Shown in pieces: positions 7,514 through 14,441 of a stretch of DNA of 24,245 nucleotides. Each line of letters opens with the position of its first letter. Position 1 is the first letter of the stretch. The translations under genes were made by a program, and so were the position numbers. Source of the stretch: Flavobacteriales bacterium UBA1995 (GTDB lineage Bacteria; Bacteroidota; Bacteroidia; Flavobacteriales_D; Sanyastnellaceae); NCBI GenBank assembly GCA_002336475.1, contig DDCX01000025.1:1-24245 (forward strand). The letters are read 5' to 3'. The notes beneath the pieces were generated by a model that was given only the letters and a program-made list of their open reading frames with translations, was not told the DNA's origin and made no database searches.

Positions 7514-7878
7514 TCCGCCTGTGGAGCCTGGCTGCGCTTGGGATTGGACTCTTCTTGGCGTCTGGATGCGAGCCGCGCAGTGCAAGGGACGTCCCCACAC
7601 GGCCACAGGACATGGTCGACCGCTCCACCTTCATTGAACTGCATGCCGACCTCCAACTGCTGGAGGCCGCTTACAGACAGCGCATGCTCCCTGGTGGAGA
7701 CCGCGACGCTGTCCGAGCAGCCCAACGGGCCCTTATTCTCAACAACGCAGGGGTTAGCGATTCCGCTTTTACAGCGACCTACAAGTGGTGGTACAGTCAA
7801 CCTGAAGCACTGCCCACCATCCTGCAAGAGGTCCAAGTCAAACTCGACTCGCTCGAGCGCAACAGCAAGTGGAATTGA
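7510..7878 (+). CDS. DUF4296-type lipoprotein
   Basis: The 122-residue product has a signal peptide with a lipobox (FLASGC, Cys20), so it is a predicted lipoprotein. The mature domain is helical and carries the pattern NNAGVSDSAFTATYKWWYSQ followed by a final helix (VQVKLDSLE), which fits DUF4296, a small Bacteroidota family of unknown function. By family knowledge such genes commonly sit beside pyrC-type genes in this phylum. Its start overlaps the dihydroorotase stop by ATGA, so translation is probably coupled. Its stop codon TGA abuts the stop of the convergent epimerase gene with no intervening base (TGATCA). Confidence 0.82.
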   Translation: MIRLWSLAALGIGLFLASGCEPRSARDVPTRPQDMVDRSTFIELHADLQLLEAAYRQRMLPGGDRDAVRAAQRALILNNAGVSDSAFTATYKWWYSQPEALPTILQEVQVKLDSLERNSKWN

Positions 7879-8943
7879 TCAACGGCTCAGGCCGTCGCGT
7901 GTCGTCTCTTTGATCACCTCTTGAATGGGGGTAAACTCAAATCCCGGCAGGGCGCCACGCACTTTCGACGTGTTGTATCGGTGCTGTATCCGGGTGTTTT
8001 TGGCCATATCACGGGTCAATTGAGCCGGTTTACCCGACAAAAAGCCCCACAGCGTAGCCGCGCGCCATACCACACCCAGCATCCACCCCGAAAGCGGCTT
8101 CACAGGAGCCTCAACCCCTAGTCCTTGTGCCACCCAGCCCATCAGTTCTCGGTAAGACAAATCTTCAGAAGACACCACAAAACGCTCACCCAAAATTCCC
8201 GGCTGGCCGCTGTCTGCCGCCTCATCCAATGCGGCCATGACACGGATCAAATCCGATGCGCCTACAAACCCATTTCCGCCCGCTGGGTAATAGCGCCTTG
8301 CCTTGGACACCCTGCGGTACACCATTCCTGAACTCTCCGCATAACGGGCGTCACCCAAAATGATGGTGGGGTTGACCACAATCAATTCCATCCCTTCGGC
8401 CTCTGCCCTCCACGCCTCCATTTCAGCGGCCCTTTTGCTGACTCCATAGGGCGAGGCACCCACGCCTTCTGCCCAATCCGAGTCCTCGTGAACCGGCCCA
8501 CGGCCTTCAGTTGAACGCCCCAATGCCGCCACCGAGGAGACGTGAAACAACCGGGTGACTCCTGCCCCCAATGCCGCGTTGACCACGTTTGCTGTTCCTG
8601 TTTGATTCACGGCTTTGAGCTGGGCCTCATCCCCCGTGCGAAAACTCACCCGGCCCGCAGCGTGGAACACCCTCTGGCAATCCTTCATGGCATCTTGCAG
8701 CCCCACCACATCCGATAAATCTGCCTCGAACCACTCCAAACCAGCCCAGGCTTCCTCGAAATCCTGACCCAAACGCCCTTTCAAAAAATCGGCTACCCGG
8801 TCCACATTGCTCCCTGCCCTGCGCAGCGCAGCCGTAGGCCAGCCGCGTTCCAAGCGCCAAGCCAAACGGTACATTCCCACCAAGCCCGTGGCACCTGTGA
8901 CCAGTTCTCGGGTGGGTCCATGCCCAGTTTGCGCTTCTAACAT
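7879..8943 (-). CDS. NAD-dependent epimerase/dehydratase, extended SDR family (dihydroflavonol reductase-like)
   Basis: The 354-residue product is an extended short-chain dehydrogenase. It has a Rossmann NAD(P)-binding motif TGATGLVG at residues 16-23, an acidic FEADLSD at 72-78, HAAGRVSF near 94-101, a Ser pair (HVSSVAALG) at about 134-142, and the catalytic pair Tyr166/Lys170 in SPYGVSK. VNPTIILG fits the substrate side of the family. The C-terminal part (GFVGASDLIRVMAALDEA) is like dihydroflavonol-4-reductase and NDP-sugar epimerase relatives in Bacteroidota. The substrate is not deducible. It is divergent from uvrC with only 38 bp between starts, and it converges head-on with the DUF4296 gene. 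Confidence 0.87.
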   Translation of the reverse strand: MLEAQTGHGPTRELVTGATGLVGMYRLAWRLERGWPTAALRRAGSNVDRVADFLKGRLGQDFEEAWAGLEWFEADLSDVVGLQDAMKDCQRVFHAAGRVSFRTGDEAQLKAVNQTGTANVVNAALGAGVTRLFHVSSVAALGRSTEGRGPVHEDSDWAEGVGASPYGVSKRAAEMEAWRAEAEGMELIVVNPTIILGDARYAESSGMVYRRVSKARRYYPAGGNGFVGASDLIRVMAALDEAADSGQPGILGERFVVSSEDLSYRELMGWVAQGLGVEAPVKPLSGWMLGVVWRAATLWGFLSGKPAQLTRDMAKNTRIQHRYNTSKVRGALPGFEFTPIQEVIKETTRDGLSR

Positions 8944-8981
8944 TGCCGCCGAAGGTAACTTGCCGAGACCCTCCGTGCCCG

Positions 8982-10802
8982 ATGGAAGCCTCGCCCCACA
9001 TACGCCGCATCCTCCAAAGACTGCCCGACAGTCCTGGTGTCTACCAGCATTACGACGCGGAAGGCGGCCTGCTGTACATCGGCAAGGCCAAGAGCCTTAA
9101 AAAGCGGGTCGCGAGCTACTTTAACAAAAAGACCTACGAGAACGGCAAAACACGTCTACTGGTCAAGAAAATCGCAGACGTAAAGTTCATTGTGGTGCAA
9201 ACAGAAGTCGATGCATTGCTGCTTGAAAACAGCATGATCAAAGAGCACCAGCCGCGTTACAACATTGAGCTAAAAGACGACAAGACCTATCCATCCATCG
9301 TCATCCGAAAAGAGCGCTTTCCGAGGGTACACTCTACGCGAAACGTCATCAAAAACGGCTCGGAATACTTTGGACCCTATGCCTCGGTCAAAACGATGTA
9401 CGCTGTTCTCGACATTGCCCGAAAGCTGCACCCCATTCGCAATTGCAGCTACGATTTAAGCCAAAAGAACATCGACGCCGGAAAGTTCCGGGCTTGCTTG
9501 GAACACGACCTTGGCAACTGCAAGGCCCCGTGTGTCGGAAAGCAAAGCCTCGAGGACTACGACCGCGGTGTTGAAGCCATCCGCGACATTCTAAAAGGCA
9601 ACATCAAAGACCTCGTGCGCACTTACGATACGGCCATGCACGAGGCTGCAGAGCGCTTTGCATTTGAAGCTGCAGAAGACTTTAAGCGCCGCAAGGGAGC
9701 CCTCAAAAAGTTCCAAGCCAAAAGCACCGTGGTCAACCCCAGCATCCACGACGTCGAAGTGTATTCCGTTGTGAGCGACCCCGCAGCTGGTTACGTCAAC
9801 TTCATGAAGATCATGGATGGCAGCATCGTTCACGGACAAACCATAGAGCTCCGCAAAAGGCTCGAGGAAAGCGACCAAGATCTCCTCGAATATGGCATTT
9901 TAGAGTTCCGACGCAGGTTTGACCTGCACAGCCCAGAGATCTACACGAACCTCGATGTGCGGCCCATTCTTGGTGACGTGAAATGGCACGTGCCCCAGCG
10001 CGGCGACAAAAAGCGGTTGATTGAGCTTTCCGAGCGCAATGCCAAGTACACCATGCTCGACAAGCGCAAGCAACAAGAGCAAGTGGACCCAGAGGCGGCA
10101 CAAAACCGCATCATGGAGACCCTCCAAAAAGACCTCCACCTCAAGGAGCTTCCGGTACACATCGAGTGCTTCGACAACTCCAACATCCAAGGCACCAACC
10201 CCGCATCGGCGTGTGTGGTGTTTAAAAAAGCCAAGCCCGCCAAAGCCGACTATAGAAAGTTCAACATCAAGACCGTCGAGGGACCCGACGACTTTGCATC
10301 TATGGCTGAAGTGGTACACCGCCGATACAAGAGGCTGCGGGACGAGGGCGAGGCCCTGCCGCAACTGATCATCGTAGATGGTGGAAAAGGGCAGTTGTCC
10401 AGTGCCGTCGGTGCTTTGGAAGACTTAGGGCTCATGGGAAAGGTGGCCATCATCGGCATCGCCAAGCGTTTGGAGGAGCTCTACTTTCCAGGAGACAGCA
10501 TACCCCTGCACCTCGACAAGCGATCTGAGTCATTGAAACTGATTCAGCGCATGCGCGACGAAGCACACCGATTCTCGCTGGCACACCACAGAAAGCGCAG
10601 GAGTGCCGCTGCTTTGCGCAGCGAATTGGACGACATCCCAGGCATAGGCCCCGCCACCCGCCACAAGCTGCTCGCCGCATTCGGCACAGTCGATGGAATC
10701 AAAGCCGCGAAAGAACCAGAGTTGCTTCGTGTCACTTCACTCAAGGTCATCCAAGCCATGCGCGCGCACTGGTCAGAAAACAGTGGCCAAGCAACAGAAT
10801 AA
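8982..10802 (+). CDS. uvrC: Excinuclease ABC subunit C
   Basis: The 606-residue protein makes both incisions in nucleotide excision repair after UvrA/UvrB damage recognition. It has the N-terminal GIY-YIG nuclease (SPGVY at 17-21, YIGKAKSLKKRV from 32), followed by four Cys (RNC, RAC, GNC, APC) in the region where UvrC proteins carry an Fe-S cluster. After these come a UVR motif (FEAAEDFKRRKGALKKF), the RNase H-like second nuclease (ECFDNSNIQGT, IIVDGGKGQL) and a helix-hairpin-helix end (LDDIPGIGPATRHKLL). The ATG at 8982 is preferred over an in-frame TTG at 8943, which would add 13 unconserved residues. It converges on the peroxidase-like gene with a 9-bp gap. Confidence 0.96.
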   Translation: MEASPHIRRILQRLPDSPGVYQHYDAEGGLLYIGKAKSLKKRVASYFNKKTYENGKTRLLVKKIADVKFIVVQTEVDALLLENSMIKEHQPRYNIELKDDKTYPSIVIRKERFPRVHSTRNVIKNGSEYFGPYASVKTMYAVLDIARKLHPIRNCSYDLSQKNIDAGKFRACLEHDLGNCKAPCVGKQSLEDYDRGVEAIRDILKGNIKDLVRTYDTAMHEAAERFAFEAAEDFKRRKGALKKFQAKSTVVNPSIHDVEVYSVVSDPAAGYVNFMKIMDGSIVHGQTIELRKRLEESDQDLLEYGILEFRRRFDLHSPEIYTNLDVRPILGDVKWHVPQRGDKKRLIELSERNAKYTMLDKRKQQEQVDPEAAQNRIMETLQKDLHLKELPVHIECFDNSNIQGTNPASACVVFKKAKPAKADYRKFNIKTVEGPDDFASMAEVVHRRYKRLRDEGEALPQLIIVDGGKGQLSSAVGALEDLGLMGKVAIIGIAKRLEELYFPGDSIPLHLDKRSESLKLIQRMRDEAHRFSLAHHRKRRSAAALRSELDDIPGIGPATRHKLLAAFGTVDGIKAAKEPELLRVTSLKVIQAMRAHWSENSGQATE

Positions 10803-10811
10803 GGGCCCTTG

Positions 10812-11924
10812 TCAGTGGGGGCTTGAGAACGCCGGATGGGACAGAAAATCGGAGTCTGTCAGGGTGTGCAAAAACGCGATGAGGTCAGAGCGGTCTTGGC
10901 TGTCCAAGCCCAACCCGTAGTCCACGTTGTATTGCATCATCGGGTCCATGGAGGTGCTGGACACTGCCCCGTGATCATAATGGTCAATCACCTCATCGAT
11001 GTTCGCAAAGCGGCCGTCGTGCATGTAAGGGGCCGATACCATGACATTGCGCAATGAGGGGGTTTTGAATTTGCCACGGTCTGCATCTTCTCCTGTCACG
11101 GCCATATAACCGATGTCCTCCATGTCCTCGTCGGCATCCAGCCCGTTGTTGCCAAACTGGTGACTGGCAAAGTCCAGACCACTGTGGCAATGGGCGCAGT
11201 CAGCACCACTAACCTCAGGGTTGAATGGGTCGAATTCATCGAAGAACAACTGCCTCCCACGCTCCTCGCTCTCTGTCAATGACGTCTCCCCCAGCAGCCA
11301 TTGGTCGTACTTGCTGTTGTTGGACACCATGGTCAGCAAGAATTGCTCCAGGGCTTTGGCCATCCTCTCAGCATTGATTTCGTCGGTCCCAAAAGCCCGG
11401 GTAAAGGCATGGCGATACTGCTCAAAGGCACTCAACTCGACGGTCAAGCTCTCCAGGTCTTCGTCCATTTCCAAGCCGTCCTCAATGGGGTCAAGCACCT
11501 GTTCTCTCAGGGTTGCTGCACGGCCATCCCAGAAAAATCCATGGCCGTGGTTTCCATCGTGGTGAACGTGCCAGGCCAAATTCGAAAGGACCATGCTGTG
11601 TCGGGGGCCCTCAATGCCCTGTATGCCTGCACTGAAAACGGCCACGTCCGAGAAGTTGCGCTGCTGGGCGTGGCAGTCTGCACAGGCTTGGGTGTTGTCA
11701 CCCGACATCCGCTTCTCGTGAAACAACATCCTGCCCAATTGCACCCCGGCTTCTGTGAGCGGGTTGTCCTCGGGCCATTGTGGTTCCGGAAAATGCCGAA
11801 TGTCCAGATTGAATGGTGTTGGGTCCAAGACCACAGGGTCAATGGTGTCTACCACAGGGTCAGGGTTGCACCCCATCCACAACCCTACACAGGCCGAAAA
11901 ACAGAAGAAACTTCTGCGAGTCAT
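10812..11924 (-). CDS. Di-heme cytochrome c peroxidase / MbnH-like protein
   Basis: The 370-residue exported protein has two c-type heme motifs, CADCH (residues 81-85) and CAHCH (243-247), in the spacing of the bacterial di-heme peroxidase/MauG superfamily. Family motifs include LGRMLFHEKRMS, FFWDGRAATLREQ (130-142), TPSLRNV and APYMHDGRF. The N-terminus is a signal sequence ending LWMGC, a non-canonical lipobox, so lipidation at Cys19 is possible but unsure. It is the second gene of an operon: its ATG overlaps the stop of the MbnP-family gene (ATGA). That pairing points to MbnH, the peroxidase that, by published work on MbnP/MbnH, oxidises a Trp of MbnP to kynurenine; this assignment is inferred from context. 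A plain H2O2-detoxifying peroxidase is the alternative. Confidence 0.87.
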   Translation of the reverse strand: MTRRSFFCFSACVGLWMGCNPDPVVDTIDPVVLDPTPFNLDIRHFPEPQWPEDNPLTEAGVQLGRMLFHEKRMSGDNTQACADCHAQQRNFSDVAVFSAGIQGIEGPRHSMVLSNLAWHVHHDGNHGHGFFWDGRAATLREQVLDPIEDGLEMDEDLESLTVELSAFEQYRHAFTRAFGTDEINAERMAKALEQFLLTMVSNNSKYDQWLLGETSLTESEERGRQLFFDEFDPFNPEVSGADCAHCHSGLDFASHQFGNNGLDADEDMEDIGYMAVTGEDADRGKFKTPSLRNVMVSAPYMHDGRFANIDEVIDHYDHGAVSSTSMDPMMQYNVDYGLGLDSQDRSDLIAFLHTLTDSDFLSHPAFSSPH

Positions 11925-12874
11925 CCCTGTATCCAGCGCCGGGTAACACGTCCACCAAGGCCTGCAACTGTGATCAGGAATGCCCCCGCGGGAACGTCTT
12001 TTAAATCATAGGTCCGCGTTCCAGAGGGAATGTTGGTTTGCGCCAGAGAGCGGCCCAACAAATCCAAAAGCTCAACTTGGACCACCGAACCAAGAGGTGC
12101 GTCAAATTGAATGCGCGCCCCGCCGTCCAAAGGCATCAAATTGAACCCAAAGTCCAGGGACATGGCAGCCTCAACATTGCTCGCCCCAGGCAAGCGAAAT
12201 ACATGGTCCACAGTGTTGTTACAGACCAAAACCGCCTCCCCGCTTTCACCGTGGTTGATCAGGCCTCCTGACACAGAAAGGTCTTGGTAGAAACCCAGCA
12301 CATCGGCCTCAACGTCTAAAACCAAAGTTCCATTCTCCATGCTGGCCAAGACCTCCATCTCACCTGGGAAATGGTTGTTGTCGCCCAATGCATGGATTTC
12401 GTGGGTGATGATGCCATTGATGCCTGCTCCGCCTTCCAATGCAACAAAGCGATAGCCCGCGGACCAGCCCCAATGCATGCTTGGCACCTGAGGCGCCAAC
12501 GGGTGGTCCGATGGCCACGCAACAGGATCTGCGTGGTTGTTGTCGGGGTCAATGCCCACATTAAACTTCAAGGATTCCACATTGGACACCCCTTCAACCT
12601 CACCCAAAACATGGGCCACATCCTCGAAGGCATCGGCCAACACGTAGGCCCCATCGATGGGCGTCTCCATTCCTCCGTCGTGGACGAGGGTGAACATGCT
12701 GAGGTAGTACTCTAAACGATCGATCTCAACCGCTTCACCCAAAACAGTGACCACTTCTGATTCCGCATTGAAATCCAACTGCCCGGCTTTGTGATCAATG
12801 CGCAATTCGACAGGCGTTTGTGCCTGAACAAAACCGGCAATGGCGACGAAAAAGAAAACAAGTACAGCCCGCAT
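11921..12874 (-). CDS. MbnP-family (putative copper-binding) protein with T9SS type A tail
   Basis: The 317-residue product starts with a signal peptide (hydrophobic residues 3-18, cleavage near VQA-QT). Residues about 20-230 fit the MbnP family: an N-terminal His strand (LRIDHKAG), EIDRLEYYLSMFTL, a SLKFNVGID segment, the signature MHWGWSAGYRFVALEG (133-148), and further His in THEIHALGDNNHF. About 75 C-terminal residues (LLDLLGRSLAQTN to RRWIQG) look like the type A Por secretion tail, so export by T9SS is predicted. Known MbnP proteins bind copper using a Trp-derived kynurenine made by MbnH; here Trp135 or Trp137 is the candidate (inference). The ATG at 12874 gives the signal peptide; the frame is open further upstream, but that part runs antisense into thiL. 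It is the first gene of the operon with the di-heme protein. Confidence 0.82.
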   Translation of the reverse strand: MRAVLVFFFVAIAGFVQAQTPVELRIDHKAGQLDFNAESEVVTVLGEAVEIDRLEYYLSMFTLVHDGGMETPIDGAYVLADAFEDVAHVLGEVEGVSNVESLKFNVGIDPDNNHADPVAWPSDHPLAPQVPSMHWGWSAGYRFVALEGGAGINGIITHEIHALGDNNHFPGEMEVLASMENGTLVLDVEADVLGFYQDLSVSGGLINHGESGEAVLVCNNTVDHVFRLPGASNVEAAMSLDFGFNLMPLDGGARIQFDAPLGSVVQVELLDLLGRSLAQTNIPSGTRTYDLKDVPAGAFLITVAGLGGRVTRRWIQG

Positions 12875-12885
12875 GCCAGAAGGAA

Positions 12886-12903
12886 TTAATAGGTCCTTAT
12901 TAA
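12886..12903. promoter_or_regulatory. Inverted repeat TTAATA-N6-TATTAA upstream of the MbnP-family gene
   Basis: This is a perfect 6-bp inverted repeat with a 6-bp spacer in the AT-rich 63-bp region between two divergent genes. It begins 12 bp before the mbnP-like ATG and overlaps the possible -7 box of that gene. The position suits a repressor operator, but no regulator gene is nearby. Confidence 0.35.
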
Positions 12904-12908
12904 AGTTA
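12901..12908 (-). promoter_or_regulatory. Possible -7 box (TAACTTTA) for the MbnP/MbnH operon
   Basis: On the minus strand it matches 7 of 8 positions of TAnnTTTG, about 27 bp before the ATG at 12874. No convincing -33 element is visible. Confidence 0.35.
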
Positions 12909-12924
12909 CGAAAATTCCCGCGTA

Positions 12925-12932
12925 TAGCTTTG
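12925..12932 (+). promoter_or_regulatory. -7 box (TAGCTTTG) just before thiL
   Basis: This is an exact match to the Bacteroidota -7 consensus TAnnTTTG, ending 5 bp before the ATG at 12938. With the usual distance to the transcription start, the thiL mRNA would begin at or next to its start codon. The -33 element is poor. Confidence 0.45.
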
Positions 12933-12937
12933 TGCCC

Positions 12938-13984
12938 ATGGACGCGGAACGCACAGAAATAGGCACCATCGGCGAATTTGGCCTCATTGCCGAACTCACC
13001 AAGGACATCAAACTTCAAAACCCGCGCACGGTACTCGGTGTGGGGGATGATGCCGCTATCGTGGCCCCACCTCCTGCAGGAAAGCAGACCGTGGTCAGCA
13101 CCGATTTGCTGTGCGAAGGCATTCATTTCGACCTGATGTATGCCCCACTGAAACACTTGGGATACAAGGCCATTGTGGTCAACCTGAGTGACTTATGTGC
13201 CATGAACGCCCTGCCCACCCATGTGGTGGTCGGCCTGGCCCTCTCCAACCGGTTTAGCGTTGAAGCCGCCAAAGAGTTGTACGCGGGCATGAAGCTCGCC
13301 TGTGAACGCTACAAGGTGGATTTGATCGGCGGAGACACCACCAGCTCAAAGTCTGGTCTGATGATTTCTGTGACCGCTTTTGGAGAGGTCGACAGCGACA
13401 AAGCAACCCTCCGGAATGGCGCAAAGGCAGGAGACCTGGTCTTGGTAAGCGGAGAACTCGGGGGCGCTTTCATGGGCCTTCAAGTGCTGGAACGCGAAAA
13501 GCACGTGTTTCAAGAGGCGCCAGGGGCACAGCCCGATTTAACGGGTTTTGACGGGTTACTCGAGCGACAGCTCAAACCCGAAGCACGCGTAGATGTCGTC
13601 GAAGAGCTGTCCAAGCTTGAAGTCGTTCCAACGTCCATGATTGACATTTCAGACGGTCTCGCTTCCGAAGCACTGCACATTGCATCGGCATCGGGATGTG
13701 GCGTGCGCCTTCACGAAGACAAAATTCCGATGGGCGAAAAAATGTACGAAACGGCCCGGGCATTCAATTTGGACCCCACCCTCTGCACGCTCAGCGGTGG
13801 CGAGGACTACGAGCTGCTCTTCACCGTGCCGCAAGACCATTTCGAGCACTTCAAAAACCACCCCATGTTCTCCATCGTCGGGTATTTAACCGAAGACCCG
13901 AACGAACGAACGCTCATTACGCGCAACGGCATGGAAACCGAGCTCAAAGCCCAAGGCTGGGATGGGTTCAATGAAGAACATTAA
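12938..13984 (+). CDS. thiL: Thiamine-monophosphate kinase
   Basis: This 348-residue enzyme phosphorylates thiamine monophosphate to the active cofactor thiamine diphosphate. PurM/AIR synthetase-like motifs are present in order: GVGDDAAIV (34-42, metal and phosphate binding), STDLLCEGIHFDL (54-66), GYKAIVVNLSDLCAMNA, GLIGGDTT-type LIGGDTTSS, SGELGGAFMGLQVL, MIDISDGLASEALHI and the C-terminal SGGEDYELLFTV. The length is normal for ThiL. The ATG at 12938 was chosen over a GTG at 12932, because the GTG lies inside the predicted -7 box. It is followed by a 114-bp gap with a separate promoter-like element before sufA, so it is probably not part of the suf transcript, or only by read-through. Confidence 0.94.
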   Translation: MDAERTEIGTIGEFGLIAELTKDIKLQNPRTVLGVGDDAAIVAPPPAGKQTVVSTDLLCEGIHFDLMYAPLKHLGYKAIVVNLSDLCAMNALPTHVVVGLALSNRFSVEAAKELYAGMKLACERYKVDLIGGDTTSSKSGLMISVTAFGEVDSDKATLRNGAKAGDLVLVSGELGGAFMGLQVLEREKHVFQEAPGAQPDLTGFDGLLERQLKPEARVDVVEELSKLEVVPTSMIDISDGLASEALHIASASGCGVRLHEDKIPMGEKMYETARAFNLDPTLCTLSGGEDYELLFTVPQDHFEHFKNHPMFSIVGYLTEDPNERTLITRNGMETELKAQGWDGFNEEH

Positions 13985-14048
13985 CCCCCTTTGCTTGCAT
14001 TCGCGAACTTTGGCGTTCGTTATCTGGACTGCGTCCAAATAGGGTCAC

Positions 14049-14056
14049 TACCTTTG
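14049..14056 (+). promoter_or_regulatory. -7 box (TACCTTTG) of the suf operon
   Basis: This is an exact TAnnTTTG match in the 114-bp gap between thiL and sufA, 42 bp before the sufA ATG, implying a leader of roughly 35 nt. The -33 region (around 14024-14030) shows no clear TTG. Confidence 0.5.
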
Positions 14057-14065
14057 TGCACCATA

Positions 14066-14085
14066 CCCTGAAAGGGGGATTTTTT
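14066..14085 (+). promoter_or_regulatory. Small leader hairpin followed by T run before sufA
   Basis: CCCT-GAA-AGGG (14066-14076) can form a 4-bp hairpin. It is followed by GGA and six T residues (14080-14085). If transcription starts near 14062, it would sit at the 5' end of the suf mRNA. The stem is short, so any attenuation role is speculative. Confidence 0.25.
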
Positions 14086-14098
14086 AGCCAAGGATCGC

Positions 14099-14425
14099 AT
14101 GATCACCGTTCACGAAAATGCCCGAGACCAAGTTCGCCGCCTCATGACTGAGGCAGGCAGCCCCGAAAACAGCTTCGTTCGCGTTGGTGTCAAAGGAGGA
14201 GGCTGCAGTGGACTCATGTACGAATTGACCTTCGATCACGAGATGAAAGAAGGCGATCAGACCTTCGAAGACAATGGAGTCAAGGTCGTCGTAGACCGCA
14301 AAAGTTTCTTGTACCTCGTCGGAACAGAACTGCAATATTCTGGCGGTTTAAATGGCAAAGGGTTTGTGTTCCATAATCCGAACGCCAACAGAACCTGTGG
14401 GTGCGGAGAGAGTTTCTCTATTTAA
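14099..14425 (+). CDS. sufA: A-type Fe-S carrier (SufA/IscA/HesB family)
   Basis: The 108-residue protein is predicted to receive Fe-S clusters from the SufBCD scaffold and pass them to target enzymes. It has the three conserved Cys of the A-type carriers: Cys36 in VKGGGCSGL, and Cys100 and Cys102 in TCGCGESF at the C-terminus. An SD-like AAGGA lies just before the ATG. It is the first gene of the suf operon and is 16 bp before sufB. Assignment as SufA rather than IscA or ErpA rests on the gene neighbourhood; the sequence alone does not separate them. Confidence 0.92.
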   Translation: MITVHENARDQVRRLMTEAGSPENSFVRVGVKGGGCSGLMYELTFDHEMKEGDQTFEDNGVKVVVDRKSFLYLVGTELQYSGGLNGKGFVFHNPNANRTCGCGESFSI

Positions 14426-14441
14426 GGCAAGACCACAACCA

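Noticed and set aside
8943..8981. TTG start for uvrC
   Set aside because: It would add 13 unconserved residues and begin on the same base as the divergent epimerase start; the ATG at 8982 leads straight into the GIY-YIG domain.
10801..10810. Palindrome AAGGGCCCTT as a bidirectional terminator
   Set aside because: It has no loop and no flanking T tract; it also includes part of the uvrC stop codon, so it is probably chance.
12875..13156. N-terminal extension of the MbnP-family frame
   Set aside because: The frame stays open upstream but runs antisense into thiL and hides the signal peptide; the ATG at 12874 gives a normal signal sequence.
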